Part shown: positions 11,678-22,915 of the stretch, piece by piece
How positions within the stretch are numbered: position 1 is the stretch's first letter
Layout: every line of letters starts with the position of its first letter
DNA from: Scortum barcoo
Taxonomy: Eukaryota > Chordata > Actinopteri > Centrarchiformes > Terapontidae
DNA length: 64,000 nt
Assembly (NCBI GenBank): GCA_023238725.1
Contig: CM041534.1
Coordinates: 1,570,501 to 1,634,500, forward strand
Direction of reading: 5' to 3'
Made by a program: the position numbers and the translations under genes
The notes under the pieces: model-generated
Told to the model about the DNA's origin: nothing
Database searches by the model: none
What the model saw: the letters and a program-made list of their open reading frames with translations, nothing else

Positions 11678-12914
11678 GCGAAAGTGGCAGCAGAATAGTA
11701 TCACTGTATAATTTCATCAGTTAGCAAGATTTTATAGGCCTTTTTAATAGAGTTGTAATATAGCTGAAAGCATTTCTCATTTAATTGAGCACTGGTAGAT
11801 GGATTCTTTGCTTTTTCACGTAGTGAGTAGTTGATCATTGTACAAACATTACAGCTAGAACTGTTGTCAGCTTGACTCCTTGTTGCAGATATCCAGCAGC
11901 GTAGACACACGAGTTTGACGTCATTGTTTTGCAATAATTATCTGTCAGCAAAACATGCCAGCATCAATAAAAGGAAGTGATAAGCTTGGAGAAATAAAGG
12001 AGCAGAAGAGGTTTTATTGGGTGAGGATTAGAGAGAGACTGTACCAAGATATTTGGAGGTAATGTGGCCGTCGTTAACGATACAGTTTTCTAACTTAAGC
12101 CTAAATTAAAGCAATTTCAAGTTGAAAAGGTAATTAATTTCAGTGTGATTTGAAGTACCCAATCAGACTTGTGTAATTATGCATCCAGCAGCTAAAAGGC
12201 AGCAGGCTAAAAGCTGTTTGGTCCTGTCAGGTGCTGCAATCACACATGATCAACAAATCTGATTGAAATAAGACCAAGGGGTAGTTATCCGGTGTTGTAT
12301 TACCTGACAGTTACTCATATGCTCAGGGAAAGAGCTTGGCCTACATTTACAGGCTCTATGTATTGTTGATGAGAACAATCTCATATCTCCAGTGGATTAC
12401 ACAGTAGAGTACTTGCTGAACTGTGGAACAGTGGTGGTTCATCGTCAGTAATTCCTTGAAGATTTCTTCTTTTTTTTCTTGTTCTGTTTCCCCTCTCACA
12501 CTTGTCTTGCTTTGAAGTGATTTAATTCCGCCTTGAATGCTGTCCAGGAAATTACAAAGCCACTGTAATGAAGTGTGGCTGATTGGACAAGTGCCCTTGT
12601 GTGAACATTCATTTTTCGGCTATCCAGGAATTTTCAAATGAGAACTGGGCAGGTTGAATTGCACAGATGGATTTTATAGCCTTAACCCCCTAGCAATTTG
12701 AAGCTTTCTGGTACCAATTCTGTAAAGTCAATAATCTTCTCACAGGGATTTTGGCCAAACAACCAACCTGAAGCTGATGTTTTAGTCAAGCGGCTCAAGC
12801 TTGCAATTGTTCTGTAAATTAACAAAATAAATAAAATGTCATCCTCAAGTTATTTCAGCTATTCTGAAGTACGTGCTGCTCCTGCATAGCCCCAAAATGT
12901 TCAACATTAAATAA
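11678..12914. other. intron, nothing recognised
   Basis: AT-rich single-copy-looking sequence without a recognisable coding or repeat family. Confidence 0.5.
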
Positions 12915-12945
12915 AGAGAGAGAGAGAGAGCGTAATAAAAAAAAT

Positions 12946-12982
<37 letters not shown>

Positions 12983-13020
12983 TAGATAGATAGATAGATA
13001 GATATAGATATAGATATAGG
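12915..13020. repeat. compound microsatellite (AG)n-(TA)n-(GATA)n
   Basis: AG repeat at 12915-12930, TA repeat at 12951-12980, then GATA units and an ATATAG run to 13020. The opposite-strand frames here encode only Tyr/Ile/Leu/Ser repeats and are artefacts. Confidence 0.95.
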
Positions 13021-13029
13021 TATATACAT

Positions 13030-13700
13030 ATAAACAACAACAATAGCAAGAGAAATATAACTAATAGTAATAAGAATAGAAATTAACAATAAAAGCTATT
13101 ATAATAGTTATGAAAATGGAAACAGGACTAGTAATGGAAATACGACTAATAATAATAATAATGTATTATTACATGGGGCACAGGCAGGCTGACTGCGGCC
13201 GGCGGTCTGAAACAACGATTCACAGGAACCTGTGATACGAGAAAGCACAGAAACTCCAGGGATGATGCAAAGTTAGTAACATGGATTAATGGGACATGAA
13301 TGTGTACAGAAAGGAGGATAGAGGAGCTCAGTGCATCATGGGAAATCTCCTGGTAGTCCAGGCATATAACAACATAACAAAGGGATGGTTCAGGGCTCAC
13401 CTGATTCAGCTCTAACTGTGAGATATATCAAAAAGGAAAGTTTTAAGGCTACTTTTAAATGTAGAGATGGTGCCTGCTCCCCGAAGCAAAACTGGGATCT
13501 GATTCCACAGGACAGGAGCTTGATAGCTCAACGCTCTGGCTCCTATTCCACTTTTGGAGACTCTAGAAACCTCATGTAACCCTATATTCAGAGAGCGCAG
13601 AGTTCCAGCAGGGTAATAGAGAACTGTGAGCTCTTTCAGATGATGCTGACCATTGAAGGCTTTGGAGGTGAGGAGGAGGACTTTAAACTGGCCCTTGAGT
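13030..13700 (+). mobile_element. dispersed teleost repeat, class unassigned
   Basis: The block starts with AAC/AAT-rich simple sequence, then GGGGCACAGGCAGGCTGAC (13174), AAACTCCAGGGATGATGCAAAG (13251), a GGGATGGTTCAGGGCTCACC stretch (13382), AAAAAGGAAAGTTTTAAGGC (13430) and a CCACAGGACAGGAGCTTGATAGCT stretch (13505). I recognise this ordered set of phrases from many copies in fish genomes. No transposase or RT motif and no clear termini are visible, so the class stays open. The frame at 13385-13579 is part of the repeat and not a gene. Confidence 0.6.
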
Positions 13701-15354
13701 CACATAGCCCTCAGCCTCACAGCAGGCTCAACAACAACTGTTAGACATGTGTTGTTGGCTCTTATCAGCCAGCACAACAACAATTCCAAAGTAATGAATT
13801 AACCAGCTAGAGGCTGTAAATAAACACAGAGGACAGATGCAGTAACTTGTCCTTTCATATTGCTTTAAAAGACTACACATGCCACCCACTGAGCCAGGTT
13901 GGCTTGTGGGCTTAGTCAGAATCAAAGAGCCACTGTTAGCTGCAGAAGCTAGTGCGTTCATTTAGAGTTAAAGATGTTCTTCAGACACACAACTCTGCGA
14001 GGAGAGAAGCTGGTGTTGTTTGGTTGTTGGAACCAACATGAGCTGGCACTTGTTCAGCCTGCTGATGTGCATGTGATTGGCTCAGAGTGAGGGGGCAACA
14101 ACTCCATCCCTGTGTGCCATATTAAATAAAGGTGTTTCTGGCAAACAGGCTGTTATATGTAACGCTCATAAAATATCTCCTCTAACACTCTGTTATCCTG
14201 AAAATAGTATATATAAATTACATTCATAATAATGAATACATTTCTATATATTTGACTTTATGTATTCATATCAGTTATGTCAAAATGTTATATTTACACA
14301 TTTATTTATTATTAATCACTCTGAGGCTCCCTGTGCTTGTGTTGCTAGCATGGTCAAAGTAATGCTCATTTTTGTGTGTGATTGCAATAAACAGACTGAG
14401 CGTCTCGTCAACTTAAGGAGGGCTCCAGTCCTGTCTGGGTATTAGAGGAGGAGATGGGTGGGAGAGAGATGGAGTGCTCAGGATTATGTGCTTAAAAGAT
14501 TCTCAGCTCCACCTTCCCTTCAGCGCCAAGATATCAATACTGCAGGGCACCGTGCTCACGCTCACACACATAGACACTCACACACACACAGCCTGTTTAC
14601 CAACACAAGGATTAGTTATGGATATACCTCAACATAGCTTTGGCGGGCCAGACACAGAGCCACTGCAATATACAGAGCTCTCAGAGAGGTCTTAAAGTGT
14701 GCAAAGGTTTGAAACATGATTTATGTAGTGTGGACCAACCAAAAATTATTCTGGGAAAAGGGAGAGTATAAGTTATTATTAATAATACTGTTAAATCGTA
14801 CAGGCTTTGGATCTGGTCTGAATATTTCACATTAAATACTTTATGCCTCTCACAAATACAGACAGGCTGAGTTAAAACCTTGGTACATTTTCAGTATCAA
14901 CTGAAACGTGTCAGTAGCACTATTGACATATTGACACAATATTTATTGCTGTCAGATACTGAAAGGTGGCATTTTAAGTCTTGCTCACACTCTTAATCTT
15001 AAGTCTCACACTGATCAGACATTTCATGATTCTTTTAGTTTTCTTTTAGACTGTGTTTTATTAAGATGAAGTTTTCTATCTTAGCAAATCGTTTGGAGGA
15101 TTCTTAGGAGGATACTTCCATACTTGATCAGTATGGAAACAGGTGAACCAGTTTCATAATAAGATCAACATTTTAGTTTAATATGTTGACATGCAAATTA
15201 ATATTTTAAACTGGTGCTGGTGGTAAAAACACCAAACACCATCAGATAATCTCCTAGGTCTTAACAGTTCATCAGGAGAGGGCTGAAGATGTCTGAACAA
15301 AATCTGTTCACTAGTTGTCCGGACACCACAAATGTCACCCTCACGGTGGCCCAT
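13701..15354. other. intron, nothing recognised
   Basis: No coding similarity or repeat family seen apart from a short CA run near 14575-14590. Confidence 0.5.
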
Positions 15355-15500
15355 CTCTCAGCTCCTCCTCCAGTCACTGAGCTGGCCTTTCTAACAAGCT
15401 TGTTGAGCTTGTTAGTGTCTCTTGCCTTCATACTCTGGCTCCAGTGCTATAAAAAAAAATAGTGCTGCGACCACAGAATAGTAGAACACTGCTGAACCCC
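15355..15500 (-). pseudogene. LINE reverse-transcriptase C-terminal fragment (Rex1/CR1-like)
   Basis: On the minus strand the residues VFYYSVVAA and, in another frame, DTNKLNKLVRKASSV are visible. They match the stretch just after the RT domain of fish Rex1/CR1-group LINEs, where a W-S/G-x-N-R-L-N-K-L-x-K-A-S-S-V pattern is typical. A frameshift at an A-run (15450-15459) separates the two parts. Only about 145 bases are recognisable, so this is a dead fragment. Confidence 0.6.
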
Positions 15501-16106
15501 TCTGGAGCCTCTGTAGGAAGGAGGCTCCGCCCCGTTTTGTGTAGCGATCCTGTGTATCAACACTGTATACTAGAGTCATACTATGCTGAGAAGAAGCTGC
15601 ATTCTGACTTTCATGCGTGCCTCAAACCTGCATTAAAAAGAGTTTGATGCCAAAAGTATTGGAAGTTCAGAAAATGAAAAGTCTAACAAAAAAGAAAAAA
15701 GCTCTTCCAGATGCATACGTCCTTATATCCATGAAGGGTTCCATAAAATGTGTCACCAGATGATAAACTATAGCATCAGCAGTAAACATACACTGCACAC
15801 ACAGCATCTGGCATCTCCCTCCCAAAGCGATTGGTGAGAATGAGAGTGATTGAACGAGCACATCCGATTGATGTGAATACTTTACTTCTGCTTTCACTCA
15901 AAAGTCAGCCGCTATTTAGGTGGGAAACAAACAGCTTTATTCATTTTTACGCCGTAATTGTGCCCAACAAACTCCTCCTCTGGCTAAAATAAGTTTTTAC
16001 TGACTTTACACTTCAAAGTTGAGAGATGGGCAGAGTGGAGCTAGAACAGGCAGAGCTTCAGGCTAAAGCTCTAACACACCCTTCATGGCTGATCAGAAAC
16101 TCTGCC

Positions 16107-16129
16107 TGTGTGTGTGTGTGTGTGTGTGT
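16107..16129. repeat. (TG)n microsatellite
   Basis: Twenty-three uninterrupted bases. Confidence 0.95.
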
Positions 16130-18037
16130 CTCTGTGCTTATGTCGAGAAATGTCTTCAAAATGATACACAACCCAACTGAGTGACAGCATTTTGCTTGTC
16201 CTCACTTCTCCAAGTAGTTAGCTGAAGTCTTGGGTTCAGTGAAGGTCATGTTAGAGTTCAAGCCCGAGTTTAAGGTTCTGGTTAGAAATAGGAGAGGGAT
16301 GAGGTCGAGTTGAAATATTCAGGCATCAGGATCGGATCGTTATAGGAATTCATAAGCAGGGTTACCCAGAACTGTAATAACTGTAATATTTAGCACCTGA
16401 CAATGACAAATATGCCAATTCAATGATACAGCAATGTATATTTTGTATTTATAAAAAAAAACAAAAGCCTGCCCCCTCATTCTCATCCTCCTGGGGATAT
16501 GTGTGGTGTCCATTTATAAGGTATAAGTGAGTGTCCTTTGTGGGTGAGCGCTTCCTGTTTAATTTTACTACAGAGGTCAATGGAGAAATGGGATGTGATG
16601 AACTCAGTGTATTCTACTGAGGGCGATGGGAAGAGTGTGTGTTTCTGTGTTGGGGGCGCAAGGTCAACAACAGGTACCAAGTGTTATTTACCCTCATAAA
16701 ACAGCAGAATTTATTTGACAGGCAATTTAAGTGGGTGCATGAACATGCAATACACTCTGTGTACTAAATCACACTGATTCACGTGTTGGAGGAAGGAAAA
16801 CATGGCTGTGGGGGGTTTATCAGAGAAATGTTTTACACTGTTAGTGCTGGGGGATGAAGATGAGGATGGCTGTGTGCCCACTGCTTTAGTTTAGAGCAAA
16901 GTATCTGGTCATCCTGTGGCCACCAGCAGGAGATATCTCTTAATATGCCCCGTAGAATAAGTCAATAGTTTTGGTGTAAACTTCCTCTGAGCCAACATTG
17001 TGGGTGTATAACAACATGTGTACATCTGAATTGGCTTAATTGCATCCACATTTAACTCGCTTGTTTTTCCCTCCTGTCTTGGTCTTTTATTACATGTGCA
17101 TCAGTAAAGCAATTTAAAAAATGTATTCTGTATTTATACTGTGTACAGATCAGTCAAACCACAGCTAAAGTAAACGGACTGTTAAAAAAACGACTGATAA
17201 TGAATCATCTTGGCAGCAATATGTCCCTTTCAGCATGATATCGTGATTTTAAATTTTAAAGTTAACTTAGGTTATGATGAGAATTTCATGTTTGTAGAAA
17301 TAGTTAATTTACTTTATAGTATATTTATAGTTAATTTAAAGTCTTTAATGTAAAAGAAAATGATGTAAATAATCACTCATCAAAATCTAGTATTGACCCA
17401 GCATGCTGTGTTTTTCCGTGCCACATGTGACTGAATGGTTATGACTCTAATAGGTAATTAAAATGAGTTTGTTGCTGAACAATAACACTCTCGTGACACA
17501 CACAAAAATATTTCTGATGAATGTCGGAAGTTGTTTAATATCCCGTTTCCATTTCCATGGTAACCAGATCAAATTAACATAGAGCCACCATTTTGAATTA
17601 GATGATGAATCAGAAAAGAAGGAAGCAAATATGTAAAAATAAACAGAGTAGTCTAGATTTACAGTGGATTTGTGTCAGTATGAGGCTGTTAAGTTGTAGC
17701 TTTAAAGGAGCCAGATCAGCTGCTCCTTCCAGTCAACACATTCCCATTCTGCAACCGGTCTTACTTATCGCCTGTCAAATAAGGCTCAATCAAATAATGG
17801 AACTGACATGTGGATAACCATGGTAAACCATTGATCAAAGAATCAGAATGTTTTAATGGCCTCTGACCTTTCTGCCAGTGTCAACATCAGACCAATACAA
17901 GACATCTAAGAATTCAATAAGCAGATTATCATCAAATTTGCTGAGCACATGAAAACAGTCATTTTAGTCCTCGACACTTCTCGTGCTTTCCTATTGCATA
18001 GAACTCAAGGTCAAACTATACATTTTTTATTTGAATG

Positions 18038-18125
18038 ACCCAATGCAGTTCTTGTGACTAACCATCTTTTAAATTCATTTTACCCAATGCAGTTCTTGTG
18101 ACTAACCATGTTTTAAATTCATTTT
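18038..18125. repeat. 44-bp tandem duplication, two copies
   Basis: ACCCAATGCAGTTCTTGTGA opens both units, at 18038 and 18082. The two 44-base units differ at one position (C versus G after AACCAT), which indicates a recent duplication. Confidence 0.95.
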
Positions 18126-18140
18126 ATTCTATGTTAAGAT

Positions 18141-18172
18141 ATGTATGTATGTATGTATGTATGTATATATAT
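18141..18172. repeat. (ATGT)n microsatellite
   Basis: Six ATGT units followed by a short TA run. Confidence 0.93.
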
Positions 18173-19133
18173 TTTTTTCCTTTATTCCCAAATGCTGAGC
18201 AGATGCAACTATATGCACACATACCATTTATGTCAATGCCCCAAGTGCCTTATTATGTTTAAGGCAGTTTATAAGTCCATGATTCGTTTCCAAGCTTCTA
18301 GTTAGTCTGCATAAGAATGCCGTCTATTCTATTCCTCCCGGGCATCTCCGCCCCATTAACCATAGAGAGTCAATGCTAGGTATCTTCCTGAGGATAAAGT
18401 GAAATCAGGTGGTATTCAAAGCAGATTATCTCCCCCTCAGCAGTGGTTCACCTCACTTACCTAAAGCGCTCAAATGTCTGATTCTATAGTGGGAGCACAC
18501 TACTGTACTAGAGATTAGGAAATTCTTCACTGTTAATGCACCGGGGAGCTTTAAAGAGGTAGAGCAGTAATGTTCCTGCTCACTTCTGCTTTTCTTCACA
18601 GACTCTTCTCTCATGTCTGAGAACGTCTGTATCATAGTGTAACACAATATACTGGTGCAGGTATAGAGATGCAGCAGGGCTCGGTTCATTCAGAGAGGGA
18701 TTCACTCCTGGTGGTTTCATTGATCCCTATAATACAGTATGAGATGGAAAACACAGTCCTAGAGAACAACATTTAGTTGAGCTTTCTTTCTTGAAAAGTA
18801 GCTATCTTCATTTTTATGTTAGAATACAACAATGAATAGGTTACCACAGCATGACAATGAATGCAGTGACTTCTTTGATTGCCAAACAAAGTAATGTTGG
18901 AATTATACTGTGGCTTTTGTGTAGCATAATATTTATTTTTAGACAAATCAGTCAAAGCTTCACATAGTTTTACAAATTTAAACATAGCATGTTCTTTCCA
19001 TTGTTTCCAGGTCATAGCATTTCATGTAGTTTAAAGTCGTAGTTTAGACTCCCATTTTCAGAGAATGTGGAGGTTCAACTGTATACTTCTGTATAGTGTA
19101 TAGTTCTCTGAAAGTTACATCTTCTGTAAGCCA

Positions 19134-19455
19134 CAACTAGAGCTACGACTTATGATTAATCAGTTCATTGTTTGGTTTAAAAAAATGTTAAAATAATAAA
19201 GAGTGTCTCTTACTTTTCCCCAGCGCCTGAGGTGAAATCATCAAATGTGTTGATCTGTGTGTTCAACACTCCAAAAGCTGAAGATATTGATCTTACATGA
19301 CGTAACGCAGAGAAAAGCAGCTGTACGTCAGTATGAAGAAGCTTGAACTGGAGATTCTTTGATATTTTTGCTTGTTAAATCGTAAACCATTTGTCATAAT
19401 ATTTACTGACTAATTATATGTTGAATAATCAATTTATTAACTTGTTGTTTTGGCT
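19134..19455 (+). mobile_element. decayed hAT-type MITE, same family as 6.1-6.4 kb
   Basis: Starts AGAGCTACGACTTATGATTAATC, a mutated form of the family's GGGCTGCAACTAACGATTA end, followed by the family's GTTTGGTTTAAAAAAATGTTA, TCATCAAATGTGTTGATCTG, CAAAAGCTGAAGATATTGAT and AAGAAGCTTGAACTGGAGA landmarks in order. It is in the opposite orientation to the 6.1-kb copy and more diverged. Boundaries are approximate. Confidence 0.5.
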
Positions 19456-19489
19456 TTGAGTTGAGGGACCTACTGCATAATAAATTCAT

Positions 19490-19662
19490 TATCCCTCCAT
19501 CCACCCATCATCTGTACCGATTATGCTCACAGAGGGTCTCTGGGATGCTGGAGCTTCACTGGTTGCCAGTCGATCACCGAACTGACATATAGAGACAGAC
19601 AACTCACATCCACACAGTTTAGAGGTGGTGGTTCAGTGGTTAGCACTGCCACCGTTGTCTGT
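19490..19662 (+). mobile_element. decayed dispersed fish repeat with tRNA-like segment
   Basis: CCATCCACCCATCATCTGTACC...GGGATGCTGGAGC...GGTTGCCAGTCGATCACC...CATATAGAGACAGACAAC...CCACACAGTTTAGAG is a diverged copy of a very common fish repeat. It is followed at 19625-19654 by GGTGGTGGTTCAGTGGTTAGCACTGCCACC, which resembles a tRNA-derived SINE head with a box A-like stretch. No complete element is present. Confidence 0.55.
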
Positions 19663-20379
19663 AGGTGTTAAATTCATTATCATGAATCATAAATTGTATC
19701 CAAAACATAACCTGAATATCAGTCTGCAGTGTACATGAAGTGAAAGTTTTGGTCTCTTATGATCTGAGTTGTAAAAGTAAAAAAAAATGTGCTATTTTTC
19801 ATATCATAGCACCATTATGTTATTATGTTGCAATCTGTCTGTCAGTTTTGCTTTTGTGTTAATCAGAAATGCACTGTAGATCACTGAAACTCTCATAACT
19901 GTTCTTAACATGCACAATTTGTACCCTCAGGTGATGATGAGGATTTGTTTCCTCAATTTGACAATCTGTTGACATAAAGAAAAAACAGTCTGCTGTCCCA
20001 GAGATACATTTAAGCAAAACTCTACAAAAAGAAGGCTACCATAGCCAGTCTGTTTGATAAAAGTAGCTGTATTTTGATGACGGATGCTGTTAATGATTAT
20101 TTTATTATTGTGCATTTGATTATTACTATTCTGATAAAGTCTGAGAAAACAAATTGAAAACTGTTGACAAGGAGAGCACTATGAGAGCTCACTGAATCAT
20201 ATAAATGAGTAAATGAGTTAATAGATTGGAGGTTGTGAAGCAATGATCTGAAAGCCCTCCCTGCCGTCTTCCATGTATTTATGAGATTGTCTCTAACTTC
20301 AGGTTATCAATTATCTATCTATTGTTAAGCCTCCAAAGTTCCAGGCTTAAATATATATGTTCACAGTTAGAGTCTGTCA

Positions 20380-20470
20380 TCCACTAATGACAAGGTTAGC
20401 AGTTCGACCTGGAGCTACTCCTTTCCAGATAGTGTCCTTGGGTAACACACTAAACTTCCCAATGGTGAGA
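20380..20470 (+). mobile_element. SINE-like fragment
   Basis: GTTAGCAGTTCGACCTGGAG followed by CTCCTTTCCAGATAGTGTCCTTGGGTAACACACTAAACTTCCC matches in order the portion of fish tRNA-derived repeats after the box B region. Short and decayed. Confidence 0.4.
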
Positions 20471-22689
20471 AAAAATAAATTAAAAAAGGGAAAATATTGC
20501 AGTATTTACCACTGAATATCTGATTGGAAGTTAAAGGTACAGCTGTAAGATCGGCAAAGCTTTATTCTGTACAACAAATGTGATGAATAGTCACAGGACA
20601 TTGTGACTAGCCACAGCCGCTTGTGTCTTCACTTTTCAATGCTTCAGAAAGTTAATTCAGATTGGAGGTAACAAATTAAGTCATCTGTGTGCACAAGCTG
20701 TAGATCTGAGGATACAAATTTCTGGTTTCTGCTCACAAATTATCTTAAATTTTACCCCTGATTCCTGCTCAGCTCTGTTGCTTTAATATATTCAACAAAA
20801 CATGTTTTACATAAATACACCTTTGATTTTTGCCACAAAAGGCAACTGATTCGGTGCTTCCTACAAGAAATAGATGTGACATGCAAAGTGCAGGCTACAT
20901 GTTGACAGAAGCACTGTGGCATGCAGTTCTTCATATTCATAATTAATATATTAATAATTAATATTGTCCACAGGGTAGATCAGGGACCAGCTCAGTGTCT
21001 CTGTCAGTGCTGTCTCCCATAATGCATTTTGATTCACCACTTTTGCATGCTGCGCTGATTGCAAGGTGTGTCCTCTCAGACCCGGTTCACAGTTTGACAA
21101 GCTGTCAATGTCAGTGAAGTGGAAGCATGTCTCTGATGGCTGTCAGCTGTGTCTGCTGTGTCGTGTGTACCAGTGTGTGTGTAGAGAAAGACTCTGTCAG
21201 TCTGTGTGTGTGTGTTCGTGTGTGTGTGTGTGTGAGATAGAGAAAGACTCTGAAAAACTAACTTGTTTCTTGTGGATTTTGTTAGTGCTTCTCCTGAATG
21301 ACCATGCCATTTGTGAATGCTATCATAATCTGTTTATGAAGGTTTTTTTTTTTTTGTTTGTTTGTTTTTTTTGCAGCATTTTTGCAGTACATATAATGTA
21401 AACTATGAAAGTAATTTTAGATCAAGCAGAAAATAATTTTGAGAGGAAGACTTTTTCTCATGGCAACTTGCAGTTTATTGCAACATACTGTACTTGACTG
21501 CAACATAGCAAGTTAACTGTGACATGATTTTAAATGAATTCATATCCAGACAGATCCTGGCCTGTTTTGATCAGTGGTGGACGTGAAGGTTGGTGAGTCA
21601 CTTAGAGTGTCAAACTTGTGTAAAGTTATTTCCAATTCCAATTTCCTAACTTACACGATTTTTGGGGGGAAATTTAAATTTGAAATCATAAAAAAATGAT
21701 AAAATGTATTGTTCCCTTGACCAAACCTGTCATTAAACCTGTTTCAAGAGGCTAGTGTTAAATATATCACTGTCAACTGTAATTGCAGCAGAATTGCTTT
21801 TTTGGGGAGGGGTGGGGAGCAGTGGGAGTAAAGAGACAACACAGCAGGATGATATGCCATTATGGCTAATTAGCTCTAGCACTTAAAAGCATACTTTATG
21901 AATTAACAAAATGCTGTATAGGCGTGTGGTCTGGCTGAAAGTTTTAACAACTGGTGCAGGACTAATGGAGACTCTGAGTACTTCTGTTACACAATTAGTT
22001 TCCCTGGTTGCTTTTGCCTGAATGTGCTGGTGGTTTCTCGTAGTTTGGAAACAGAGAGATAACACCTTAGATGTACCCATAAATACTGAGATTCAGAGAT
22101 TTTGTGTGCCTACTGCAAATTAGTGTCTGGGGAGACTTTTGTTTTTAATTCAGTTGGACATTTTCTGAGACTACACTCATAAATGAATTCAACTGCAGTT
22201 TGTATAAAATTGTGACGACAGGCATGATGGTGTATTGATGTCTTGTGCATGTCTACAAAGTATTTAAGCATGTTGGTAAGCAGTAAGCTGTGTGCTGTGT
22301 GCTGACAGCTGTATGTGAGGGCATATCAAAAAGCTTTGTCACTGGTTTTACAGAAATTTCAGTGATCAGATGAGTTATGAAAACCACCAGGAGAATATTA
22401 ATCTAAACTTATAAGAATCGTATATAACAGGCTATTTATTTAGAATTACAAGTGATCTCAGTCACATGGCACTGAGCCGGTGCTGCTGTGAGCAATTAGA
22501 ATAAGTAAGGAAGTCAGAATCATCAGAATCACAATACTTACAAATACATTTGTTCCAAAGGGAAGTTTGGTGTTCCAGTTGCTCTGATACAGAGAACACA
22601 GTAGAAATTAAAATACTATAAACAGGATATGTACAGTGCAGAATATATACAATAAATAGAATAATGATGAATGTAAATAAATGCTGCTT
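20471..22689. other. intron, nothing recognised
   Basis: A TG-rich run lies at 21203-21234 and a T-run at 21345-21372. Part of 22500-22680 may be the decayed 3' UTR of the LINE fragment that follows on the minus strand. Confidence 0.45.
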
Positions 22690-22915
22690 ATTGCATGGAC
22701 GTCAGTCCCACAACGTCGCTGGCCTTGTGGATCAGTTTGTTCAGTCTATTGGCATCAGCTACCCTCAGCCTGCTGCCCCAGCATACAGCAGCATACATGA
22801 TAGCACGACACCACAGACTCATAGAACATCCTCAACATTGTCTGCAGATGTTAAAGGACCTCAGCCTCCTCAGGAAGGCAGGAGGCAGCTCAGGCCCTTC
22901 TTGTAGACAGCCTTT
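22690..22915 (-). pseudogene. LINE reverse-transcriptase C-terminal fragment (Rex1/CR1-like)
   Basis: Read on the minus strand, three frames in turn give AFLRRLRSFNICR, MLRMFYESVV and AIMYAAVCWGSRLRVADANR followed by LNKLIHKASDVVG. This is the conserved tract downstream of the RT palm in fish Rex1/CR1-group LINEs. At least two frameshifts break it. The plus-strand frames 22664-22906 and 22695-22994 are shadows of this fragment. Confidence 0.72.

Larger units (their letters stand above)
15501..19133. other. intron, nothing recognised apart from small repeats
   Basis: Holds a TG microsatellite (16107-16129), a 44-bp tandem duplication (18038-18125) and a TATG microsatellite (18141-18172). The rest is AT-rich without a recognisable family. 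Confidence 0.5.

Noticed and set aside
12855..13089. Minus-strand frames rich in Tyr, Ile, Leu and Ser
   Set aside because: Translation of the TA/GATA microsatellites.
18038..18125. CRISPR-like or satellite array
   Set aside because: Only two adjacent units without spacers in a vertebrate intron; a simple tandem duplication explains it.
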